DNA of 64,000 nt from Sphingomonas phyllosphaerae FA2 (GTDB lineage Bacteria > Pseudomonadota > Alphaproteobacteria > Sphingomonadales > Sphingomonadaceae): NCBI RefSeq assembly GCF_000427645.1, contig NZ_KE386571.1, positions 3,474,737-3,538,736 on the forward strand, in the 5' to 3' direction. The notes under the pieces were generated by a model. The model was not told where the DNA came from and searched no databases. It saw nothing but the letters and a program-made list of their open reading frames with translations. Position numbers and translations under genes: made by a program. This document shows positions 46,104-53,511 of this stretch, one piece after another; position 1 is the first letter of the stretch, and the number at the start of each line of letters is the position of its first letter.

Positions 46104-47345
46104 TCAGGCCAGCTCGACGGTGCTCACCTCAAAGCCTACCTCGCGCAGCCCGACCATCAGCCCGTCGAGATGCGCCCGGTCGCGCGCCTCGCATTCGATA
46201 TCGGTGATCAGACCCTTGGCGGGCAGGGTGGTGAAGACGCGCTGGTGATAGATTTCGATGATGTTCACCCGCTCGCGATCGAACACGCGCATCACATTAT
46301 AGAGCGCGCCCGGCTGATCCTGAAGCCGCAACCGCAACCGCGCCAGCCGCCCCGACCGCGCCAGATCGCGTAGCAGCACATTGGCGAGCAGACGCGTGTC
46401 GATATTGCCACCGCACAGCACGACGCCGATCGTCCGCCCGCGGAACCGTTCGGGATGCGCGAGAAGCGCGGCGAGCCCCGCCGCCCCGGCGCCCTCGACC
46501 ACGGTCTTCTCGATCTGGAGCAACAGGCTCAGCGCCTCCTCCAGATAGCGTTCGGAGACCAGCACGATATCGTCGACGAGCTGCGCGACCATCTGCGCGG
46601 TGATCCCGCCCGGCTCCTTGACCGCGATTCCCTCGGCCAGCGTATCGCCGGCGCACGGCATGTCGGTGCCGTTGATGCGATTGTACATCGACGGATACAG
46701 CTCGGCCTCGACGCCGACCACCTCGATCGGACGGCCAGCGGCACGCGCGACGGTCGCCATGCCGGAGATCAGTCCGCCGCCGCCGATCGGCACCACCAGC
46801 AGATCGATCTCGGGATGCTCCTCCAGCATCTCCAGCGCGACGGTGCCCTGTCCGGCGATGATCCGCGGATCGTCGAACGGGTGGACGAAGGTGAAGCCGC
46901 GCTCCGCCTCCAACACCCGCGCATGGGCGTAGGCGGCGTCGAAATTCTCGCCCTCAAGAATCACGGTCGCGCCGTGCCCCTGCGTCTGCACCACCTTCAC
47001 CACCGGCGTATTGCGCGGCATCACGATCGTCACCGGCACGCCGAGCCGGTTGCCGTGATACGCCAGCCCTTGCGCATGATTGCCCGCCGACGCCGCGATC
47101 ACGCCCTTGGCCCGCGCTTCGTCGGACAGTTGCAGCAAGGTGTTGAGCGCGCCACGCTCCTTGTAGGCGGCGGTGAACTGAAGATTTTCAAACTTAAGGT
47201 AGACGGTCGCGCCGGTCAGCTTCGACAGCGTCTGGCTGATCAGCGTCGGGGTGCGGACAATTGCGTCGCCGATCCGGATCTGCGCGGCGCGAACGTCGTC
47301 GATAGAAACGGGCAGGGCGGGCGGTGTCACGAGCTGGGTTGCCAT
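46104..47345 (-). CDS. ilvA: Threonine ammonia-lyase (biosynthetic/catabolic type with ACT domain)
   Basis: This 413-residue pyridoxal-phosphate enzyme deaminates L-threonine to 2-oxobutanoate. The cofactor lysine lies in [17 protein letters not shown] (Lys62); [14 protein letters not shown] and [13 protein letters not shown] bind the cofactor phosphate. A C-terminal ACT-like regulatory domain occupies about 330-413 ([25 protein letters not shown]), giving the 400-residue single-ACT form rather than the 510-residue E. coli IlvA. It would provide 2-oxobutanoate for isoleucine, or degrade threonine; a separate ltaE nearby also uses threonine. The 179-base upstream gap should hold its promoter. 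Confidence 0.93.
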   Translation of the reverse strand: MATQLVTPPALPVSIDDVRAAQIRIGDAIVRTPTLISQTLSKLTGATVYLKFENLQFTAAYKERGALNTLLQLSDEARAKGVIAASAGNHAQGLAYHGNRLGVPVTIVMPRNTPVVKVVQTQGHGATVILEGENFDAAYAHARVLEAERGFTFVHPFDDPRIIAGQGTVALEMLEEHPEIDLLVVPIGGGGLISGMATVARAAGRPIEVVGVEAELYPSMYNRINGTDMPCAGDTLAEGIAVKEPGGITAQMVAQLVDDIVLVSERYLEEALSLLLQIEKTVVEGAGAAGLAALLAHPERFRGRTIGVVLCGGNIDTRLLANVLLRDLARSGRLARLRLRLQDQPGALYNVMRVFDRERVNIIEIYHQRVFTTLPAKGLITDIECEARDRAHLDGLMVGLREVGFEVSTVELA

Positions 47346-47524
47346 GGTGGAGGCGTAGCGGAAGGTCGTTACGAAAGGAACACCTGCCCGTGCCCGCCGG
47401 TTCGGCTCGGCGGACCAAGATATGAACGTAACCGCAACGCCGTTACGACCGCACGCGCCCTTTCTTGCAACAGAACCATTGAGAGCTACGGCGCCAGAGA
47501 ACCTCTGCCGATCGAGGGTAGATC

Positions 47525-48661
47525 CTAACGCAACATCATACCCAATTTGGCGAGCGACTGCGCGACGGTGCGCTGACTGCCGTCAATCTGTGTATGAAGC
47601 GCCCGTTCGATGATCGCGCGCGCGCCAGCAGCGTCGCCGCTACCTGTCGCCAGCAGCGCGGTGGCGAGTGCGCCGGAGAAGCATTCGCGGTCGAGCCGTA
47701 GCGCGATGGCGACCCGCTCGCGCGCGCGCTCCAAATTACCGTCGAGGATATCGAGCACTGCGAGCGAGCCGTGCGTCTCGGCGAAATTTTGGTCCAGCGC
47801 GAGCGCATGGTCGAAACGCGCGCGGCTGGTCGCATAATCGCGCAAGACGAAATGCGCCCAGCCGGCGGCGATCCACGAGCCGAGGTGATCGCCGAACAAG
47901 GTCGCGCCGCGATCGAGATCGGCCGATGCCTGTTCGGTCTTGCCGGTCATCAGCCCGGCGAGGCCGCGTCCGATCCACGCGCGCGGGACGTGCGGCGCGC
48001 GCGCGAGCACTTGATCGAACAATGCCTCCGCTTCGGAGGGATCGTCGCGGCCGAGCGCGAGCGTGCCGAACGTGGCGATCGCATCGGGGTGATCGGGGGC
48101 GAGCGCCGCGCATTCGGCGGCGAGCGCCTCGTCCTCGATATCGATCGCCAGCGTCGACATCGCGGCGGCCAGCGCGCGATGGTCGCGGTGGATGGTGAGA
48201 TAGTGGCGGCCGGCGCTTTCCGCGGCATCCAGATCGCCGGTGGTGTGGAGCAGGGTGACCCGCAGCGCCGCAGCCTGTGGCAGCGCTCGCGCGGTCGCGT
48301 CGTCGAGGACGTCGGCCGCCGCGCTCACGTCCCCGGCCTTCGTCAGCGACCATGCGGCGTTGAAGCGGAGCGCAGGGTCGTCGTGACCCTCGGCAATGAG
48401 CGTGCGGAAGGTCGCGGCGGCCTCGTCGAAGCGCGTCGACCGCAGCGCTAGGAGGCCCGCGAGATGGCGCGCGCGCGGCAGCGTGGCATCCGCGCCCGAC
48501 AGGCGATCGAGCAAGGCGCGCGCCTGATCGACCTGCCCGGCGTCAAGCGCGGCCTCGGCGGTGTCGAGCAGCAGGCTGGGGTTCGCCGGATCGACCGCCA
48601 GATAGGAGAGCAAGGTCGCGAGCGATGCCTCGGCTTCGGTCGGGGCGTTGGTGACAGTCAT
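47525..48661 (-). CDS. TPR-repeat protein downstream of flhA
   Basis: This 378-residue soluble protein is made of tandem helical pairs of TPR type: LLDTAEAALDAGQVDQARALL, LAGLLALRSTRFDEAAATFR, FGTLALGRDDPSEAEALFD and SLAVLDILDGNLERARERV. There is no signal peptide. The ATG at 48661 lies five bases after the flhA stop, so it is the last gene of the fliQ-fliR-flhB-flhA operon. It takes the place where many bacteria carry flhF. A role as assembly or export chaperone for the flagellum is an inference from position only. Confidence 0.82.
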   Translation of the reverse strand: MTVTNAPTEAEASLATLLSYLAVDPANPSLLLDTAEAALDAGQVDQARALLDRLSGADATLPRARHLAGLLALRSTRFDEAAATFRTLIAEGHDDPALRFNAAWSLTKAGDVSAAADVLDDATARALPQAAALRVTLLHTTGDLDAAESAGRHYLTIHRDHRALAAAMSTLAIDIEDEALAAECAALAPDHPDAIATFGTLALGRDDPSEAEALFDQVLARAPHVPRAWIGRGLAGLMTGKTEQASADLDRGATLFGDHLGSWIAAGWAHFVLRDYATSRARFDHALALDQNFAETHGSLAVLDILDGNLERARERVAIALRLDRECFSGALATALLATGSGDAAGARAIIERALHTQIDGSQRTVAQSLAKLGMMLR

Positions 48662-48666
48662 CGGGG

Positions 48667-50676
48667 TCAGCCCTCCAGCTTGACGATATCGAACGAGCGC
48701 AGCGTTATGCGCACCGGGATCTCGTCGACCGATACCACCGACAGGCGCGGGATCGATCGACGCGTAAAGGCCTTCAGATGCCGCCGCAGCGCGCCGCCAC
48801 ACAATAGCACCGGCGCGCGCCCTTCCTTGTGCATCGCCTCGGTCATCGTCGACAGGCGGCGGATCAGCCGTTCGGCGAGCCCGGGTTCGATCGGCAACCC
48901 GGCGACGGCGCCGCTCGCGAGCCCGGCGCTGATCTGGTTTTCGATGCGCGGATCGAGGCTGAGCACCGCCAGTTCGTGATGGTCGCCGCGCAACTGGTTG
49001 CAGATCGCGTAGCTGAGCCGCTGGCGCAGCTGTTCGGTCAAATCGCCGGGGTCGCGGTGCTGGCGCGCAAGGTCGGCGAGATGCTCGACGATCAGGTCGA
49101 TGTTCGCGATCGAGACGCCCTCCGCCAGCAGGTTCTGCAACACGCGTTGCAGGTCGGGGACGCCCAGCGTGGTGGGGATGAGTTCCTCGATCAACGCCGG
49201 CTGGCGCGTGCGGACCTGCTCGATCAAATGGGTGACGATCGGGCGGGTGAGCAACGTCGCCATCTCGCCATTCACGACGTCGGAGAATTGCGTCATCAAC
49301 ACGGTGATCGGATCGACCACCGTCAGCCCGGCGGCGCGCGCGGCAGGCTCGTGGACCGGCTCGATCCAGGTGGCGGGCAGGCCGAAGCTGGGGTCGGTGG
49401 TGGCGATGCCGGGCAGGGTGGGCGGCTTTCCGGGCGCGCCGATCGCCAGCAGCCGGTCGGGGCGCGCCTCGCCGATCGCGAAGCGCGCGCCGAACAGCCG
49501 GATGTCGTAGCCATAGCCGCCCAGCCCCGGACCATCGACGATCGCGACCGCGGGGAAGGCGATGCCGAAGCTGCGCTCGGCGGAGCGGCGCAGGCCCTCG
49601 ATCCGTTCGAGCAGGATCGGCTCTTGCACCTTCCATGCCTCGGCCAGTTCGGCACCGAGGCGGATGTCGATCGCGGCGGGCTGATCGGTGGACGCCGCGG
49701 CGGCGTCGGCATCCGGCTCGGCGGCGGTGGCGATCCGCCCCAGCCGCCGCCACGCCAGGAAGGCCAGCCCGCCGATCGCGACGATCGGCCATTTCGGCAT
49801 CCCCGGCAGCAGCAGCAACGCCATCAGCACCGCGGTGACGATCAGCGGGATGCGCGGGACCGAGGCGAGCTGGCTGAACACTTCGGTCGACAATTCGCGG
49901 TCGGCGGACGAACGGGTGACGATGATCCCGGTCGCGACCGAGATGATGAGCGCAGGCAGCTGCGCCGCAATCCCGTCGCCGATCGTCAGCAGCGTGAAAT
50001 GCTGGAGCGCGTCGCTCCATTCCATCCCGAGTTGCAGCACGCCAACGATCCAGCCGGCGATGATGTCGATCAGCAGGATGATGATCCCGGCGATCGCATC
50101 GCCCTTCACAAACTTCGACGCGCCGTCCATCGCGCCGTAGAAACTCGCCTCGCGCTCCAGCCCGCGGCGGCGGCGCACCGCCTCCGTCTGATCGATGAGC
50201 CCCATGTTGAGATCGGCGTCGATGCTCATCTGTGCGCCCGGCATCGAATCGAGCGTGAAGCGCGCCGCCACTTCCGACACGCGTTGCGCGCCCGCGGTGA
50301 CGACGATGAACTGCACGACCACGAGGATCGCGAATACCACCAGCCCGACGACGAAATTGCCCTGCACCGCGAAGGTGCCGATCGAGCCGATCACCTCGCC
50401 CGCGCTCGCCCCGGTCAGGATCAGCCGCGTCGCCGCGACGTTGAGCGCGAGGCGATAGAGCGTCGCGACCAGCAGCAGCGAGGGAAAGGTCGAGAATTCC
50501 ACCGGCTTGGCGACGTAGAAGGTCAGCAGCAGGATTGTCAGTGCCAGCCCGAAATTGGCGATGATCGCCAGATCGAGCATCACCGCCGGGATCGGCGCGA
50601 ACAGGATCAGCAGGATCAGGAAGATCGCGCCGACCAGTGCGAGATCGCGATTGTTGCGCATCAGGCGATCAATCAT
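48667..50676 (-). CDS. flhA: Flagellar type III export protein FlhA
   Basis: FlhA is the export-gate subunit of the flagellar secretion system. The 669-residue protein begins MIDRLMRNNRDLALVGAIFL and shows about eight membrane segments. The FHIPEP-family signature is present (LATLYRLALNVAATRLIL region, and GLEREASFYGAMDGASKFVKGDAIAG), followed by a large cytosolic domain (about 335-669) for substrate docking. The ATG at 50676 overlaps the end of flhB by eight bases. Non-flagellar SctV homologues are possible, but gene order fliQ-fliR-flhB-flhA and length favour the flagellar form. Confidence 0.92.
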   Translation of the reverse strand: MIDRLMRNNRDLALVGAIFLILLILFAPIPAVMLDLAIIANFGLALTILLLTFYVAKPVEFSTFPSLLLVATLYRLALNVAATRLILTGASAGEVIGSIGTFAVQGNFVVGLVVFAILVVVQFIVVTAGAQRVSEVAARFTLDSMPGAQMSIDADLNMGLIDQTEAVRRRRGLEREASFYGAMDGASKFVKGDAIAGIIILLIDIIAGWIVGVLQLGMEWSDALQHFTLLTIGDGIAAQLPALIISVATGIIVTRSSADRELSTEVFSQLASVPRIPLIVTAVLMALLLLPGMPKWPIVAIGGLAFLAWRRLGRIATAAEPDADAAAASTDQPAAIDIRLGAELAEAWKVQEPILLERIEGLRRSAERSFGIAFPAVAIVDGPGLGGYGYDIRLFGARFAIGEARPDRLLAIGAPGKPPTLPGIATTDPSFGLPATWIEPVHEPAARAAGLTVVDPITVLMTQFSDVVNGEMATLLTRPIVTHLIEQVRTRQPALIEELIPTTLGVPDLQRVLQNLLAEGVSIANIDLIVEHLADLARQHRDPGDLTEQLRQRLSYAICNQLRGDHHELAVLSLDPRIENQISAGLASGAVAGLPIEPGLAERLIRRLSTMTEAMHKEGRAPVLLCGGALRRHLKAFTRRSIPRLSVVSVDEIPVRITLRSFDIVKLEG

Positions 50677-51733
50677 CGCGCGTCCTCCCCAATCGGAAAT
50701 ATTGTTCGGCCACGGCGTGATAGTGATGCGCCGCGATCTCGCGCCCCATGTCGCTGTCGCGGAACAACGCGCGGGCGAGCGCACGCTGCTCGACGATCGG
50801 AATGCCGAGTCGCCGCGCGGCGGCGCGCAGTTGCAGCGCGTGGCGGTCGGCCCCCATCGCGGTGACCATCGGGGCGGCGTGTTCGGCCGGGCGATAGGCG
50901 AGCGCGACCGCGATATGATGCGGGTTGACGATCATCAGATCCGATCCGGGCAGGTTCGCCAGCCCCTTGCTTTGCTTGGCGAAGGCGGCGTGCGCCTGTT
51001 TGCGTTTGGCGCGCAGCCGCGGATCGCCCTCGCGCTCGCGATGTTCGCGGGTCACCTCGCGCCGGCTCATCCGCATCTGCTTGGCGAAATCGCCGCGCGC
51101 GAGGATCTGGTCGAGGATCGCAAAGGCGGCCGCGGCGAGGATGAACAGCACCAGCAACCGCATCGCGCCACGGTCCAGCGCCTCCACCAGCCGTGGCGCA
51201 TCAGTGATGCGCGCCGCCGTCCCCGCCAGCGCCGCGCGCACCGCCAGCCATGCGACGATCGTATAGCCTGCCATCTTGAGGACGCTCTTGGCGGCTTCCT
51301 TGAGCATCCGCATCGAGAACAGCCGCTTCAGCCCCTTGGCGGGGTTGAGCCGCGTGAAATCGGGCTTGAGCGGGGTCGCGCTGAAGAACAGCCCGCGCAA
51401 TTGCACGATTTCGACCATCAGCACGATCGCGATCACCGTGCCGCCGAACAGCGCCACCGGTTGCAGCACCGGCCACAGTGCGCGCGCGGCAAGGCTGGTC
51501 GCGGCACCCGGCTCCGCCGCGGCTGCGACGCCCGGCCCCAGCGCGCGGCGCATCTGCACCGACAGCAACGCGATCAGCGCCGTGCCGCCGATCGTCACGA
51601 ACGCCGCAAGCCCGATCAGCCCGGCGACGAAGCCGAGGTCTAGCCCGCGCGCCACCATCCCTTTCTCTCGCGCGCGCTTCAGCTTGAAAGGCGTCGCCTG
51701 TTCGGTCCGGTTCTGGTCCTGCCCCTCGGCCAT
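50669..51733 (-). CDS. flhB: Flagellar export switch protein FlhB with NPHH motif
   Basis: FlhB controls switching of export from hook to filament substrates. The 354-residue protein begins with the normal EQATPFKLKRAREKGMVARG, has four membrane segments, then a cytosolic tail containing the self-cleavage site. That site reads SDLMIVNPHHIAVALAYRP: Asn270-Pro271-His272-His273 instead of the near-universal NPTH. The Asn-Pro pair that is cut is intact. Translation is coupled to flhA by overlap; fliR ends four bases before the FlhB start. Confidence 0.93.
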   Translation of the reverse strand: MAEGQDQNRTEQATPFKLKRAREKGMVARGLDLGFVAGLIGLAAFVTIGGTALIALLSVQMRRALGPGVAAAAEPGAATSLAARALWPVLQPVALFGGTVIAIVLMVEIVQLRGLFFSATPLKPDFTRLNPAKGLKRLFSMRMLKEAAKSVLKMAGYTIVAWLAVRAALAGTAARITDAPRLVEALDRGAMRLLVLFILAAAAFAILDQILARGDFAKQMRMSRREVTREHREREGDPRLRAKRKQAHAAFAKQSKGLANLPGSDLMIVNPHHIAVALAYRPAEHAAPMVTAMGADRHALQLRAAARRLGIPIVEQRALARALFRDSDMGREIAAHHYHAVAEQYFRLGRTRDD

Positions 51734-51736
51734 CGC

Positions 51737-52501
51737 TCAGCGCACCGCGACGAGATCGGGCGCAGCCAGCAGCGCGGCGTCGAGCAGCCGGACGAACACC
51801 GTGCCCCCGGCGGCGATCGCGGCGGGCAGCAGCGCCAGCATCACCAGCGTCTTCACCTGAAAGCCGAGCAGTAGCACGTTCATCTGCGGCAGCGTGCGCG
51901 ACATGAACGCGATCGCCAGATCGACCATGAACAACGCCAGCATGATCGCGCCGCCCAGCGCGCAGGCGATGACGAACCCGCCCGACAGATGCGCCAGCGC
52001 CGGCCCTATATCCCCGGCGACCATCCCGCCACCGAGCGGCACCGCCTGCACCGACGCCGCCCAGATCGCGAGCAGCCGCACCGGCCCGTCACCCAGGAAG
52101 AACACCGCACCGGCGGCATAAGCGAACACCGTGCCGGCGAGCGGCAGCTGGCTGCGCGTGGTAGGATCGACCAGCGCCGCCAGCCCGAACCCGGCCTGGA
52201 TATCGAGCGCGCGCCCCACCGTCAGCAACGCGGCAAACGCGAATTGCAGCGACAGCGCCAGCCCGATGCCGAGCAGCAGCTCCCCCGCCGCCGCGACGAT
52301 CACCCCGTCGTGGGCGGCATCCGACCGCCAGGTCGCGCCGGCCGCGCCCGCGACCAGCCAGCCGGCCAGCGCGATGCTCAGCAACACGCGCACGCCCGCC
52401 GGCACGCGCACCAGCGTGAAGGGCGGGGCGAAGGCCAGCGTCGGCACCATGCGCAACGTCAGCAGCAAGGTCGCAATCGCCTGATCCGCCAGCGCCCCCA
52501 C
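51737..52501 (-). CDS. fliR: Flagellar export protein FliR
   Basis: This 254-residue inner-membrane subunit of the export gate packs with FliP and FliQ. It has six hydrophobic segments and the family blocks GELLLGIGLALSLQFAFAALLTVGRALDIQAGFGLA, QLPLAGTVFAYAAGAVFFLGDG and LIVKTLV-like ending (LLLGFQVKTLVMLALLPAAI). It starts one base after the fliQ stop and ends four bases before flhB. Length and order are normal for flagellar FliR. Confidence 0.92.
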   Translation of the reverse strand: MGALADQAIATLLLTLRMVPTLAFAPPFTLVRVPAGVRVLLSIALAGWLVAGAAGATWRSDAAHDGVIVAAAGELLLGIGLALSLQFAFAALLTVGRALDIQAGFGLAALVDPTTRSQLPLAGTVFAYAAGAVFFLGDGPVRLLAIWAASVQAVPLGGGMVAGDIGPALAHLSGGFVIACALGGAIMLALFMVDLAIAFMSRTLPQMNVLLLGFQVKTLVMLALLPAAIAAGGTVFVRLLDAALLAAPDLVAVR

Positions 52502-52502
52502 G

Positions 52503-52772
52503 TCAGTTCGCGAGCGCGGGGATCGACTGGTAGAGCGCCCCCGCGAACCCGGTCACGCGCCCCATCATCCACGGCCCGATCGCGATCAGCATGAAAGCGG
52601 CGACGAGGATCTTCGGCACATAGCTGAGCGTGACTTCCTGCAATTGCGTCGTAACTTGAAAGACGCTGACGATCAGTCCGACCAGCAACGTGGCGAGCAG
52701 CACCGGCCCGACGACGAGCAGACTGTTCCACAGCATGTTGTTCAGCAGGCTGAGTGCCCGGTCTTCGCCCAC
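52503..52772 (-). CDS. fliQ: Flagellar export protein FliQ
   Basis: This 89-residue protein has two membrane hairpin helices and the family block VSVFQVTTQLQEVTLSYVPK. The GTG at 52772 is chosen because it gives exactly the usual FliQ length of 89 residues and has GGGGGA at five bases upstream; a longer frame to 52805 has no such support. It is the first gene of the visible flagellar block: fliP, which normally comes directly before it, is missing, and the sequence turns into an Rhs fragment within about 160 bases. Confidence 0.9.
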   Translation of the reverse strand: MGEDRALSLLNNMLWNSLLVVGPVLLATLLVGLIVSVFQVTTQLQEVTLSYVPKILVAAFMLIAIGPWMMGRVTGFAGALYQSIPALAN

Positions 52773-52933
52773 TTTCGTCCCCCCGGATCTGATGCGCCGC
52801 TGCATTGGCTCGGCCGTGTTGATGGATAGCGACGATCCGGACTGAAGCAGCGATTGTCGGCACCGGAATGGAGGAATCGTGCGGCGCGAGGTGTTGACCG
52901 TCTCGCTGATGCCGGTCGTGATCGCGCTAATTG

Positions 52934-53076
52934 TCTGGGTAAGGTTGCTGACGGAGCCGCTGACGTCGGGCTTGTAGGTGATCGTCGATTGCAGCGGGCC
53001 GTCAAAATATTTTCAGGTCACGCTGGTCTGGCTGGTGGTGGTCGCCTGACCGTTGCGCGTGCTCGAGGTGGTGACC
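52934..53076 (-). pseudogene. Degenerate Rhs fragment
   Basis: These 143 bases align without gaps to 55764-55906 inside the large Rhs gene, with 12 mismatches (about 92% identical by my count). On the minus strand the frame of the parent (SFTYEYFDG) is broken here by a TGA (TSVT-stop-KYFD). It is a displaced remnant of a former Rhs core, lying past the immunity gene. It and the flanking unassigned sequence fill the 387-base gap 52773-53159. Confidence 0.88.
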
Positions 53077-53159
53077 CTTGATGGCGTTCTCAAACCATGC
53101 TCCAGCTGTAGCGCAACGTAATCGTCATATGATGAGCGAGCGCGGCACCTGTGCTATAA

Positions 53160-53501
53160 TTACATCACCTTTAGGTCGTCAATCTCAGTAAATAGGCTGC
53201 GGTTCACTTCGGTGACGGTTAATTCAAGGGTAAGGTCAGACCGGCCTTCCTCTAATGTCCATAGTGGTGCACGGACTGACCATGCAGGATCGGCGCGACC
53301 CTGGATTGCGACGCAATCCAAGTGCTCAAAAAGGTGTAGAGGTGGCTTGATGATTGTACGTCCATAAATGCTTATTGTTCTATCTAAATCGTCTGCTGTC
53401 AGCCTTGAGTTGGAACACTTACGGATGGCGGTGGCATATTCGCCATCTGCGAGTGCCTCTAAAAGGCGAAAGACAACTTTTTCGATTGCGTCGGGGGTCA
53501 T
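53160..53501 (-). CDS. Putative immunity protein for the Rhs toxin
   Basis: This 113-residue acidic cytosolic protein starts ten bases after the Rhs stop, with GGAAGAG just before the ATG, so it is coupled to the Rhs gene. The end WTLEEGRSDLTLELTVTEVN and EIDDLKVM, and the middle DRTISIYGRTIIKPP, recall small DUF7668-type proteins; that match is from memory and not certain. The DNA is visibly less GC-rich than everything around the flagellar genes, as is the toxin tip next to it. A toxin-neutralising role is inferred from position, size and composition. Confidence 0.72.
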   Translation of the reverse strand: MTPDAIEKVVFRLLEALADGEYATAIRKCSNSRLTADDLDRTISIYGRTIIKPPLHLFEHLDCVAIQGRADPAWSVRAPLWTLEEGRSDLTLELTVTEVNRSLFTEIDDLKVM

Positions 53502-53511
53502 TAGCTCTTCC

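Noticed and set aside
47346..47524. Possible leader peptide or attenuator before ilvA
   Set aside because: I looked for a Thr/Ile-rich short ORF with terminator hairpins upstream of ilvA and found none that was convincing.
48667..52772. Non-flagellar type III secretion apparatus
   Set aside because: The order fliQ-fliR-flhB-flhA, the fused operon and the protein lengths fit the flagellar system; no needle, translocon or secretin genes are seen.
53155..53160. TATAAT on the plus strand at the end of the immunity gene
   Set aside because: A single -10-like hexamer in an AT-richer patch without a matching -35 or a downstream plus-strand gene; it would only give antisense RNA.
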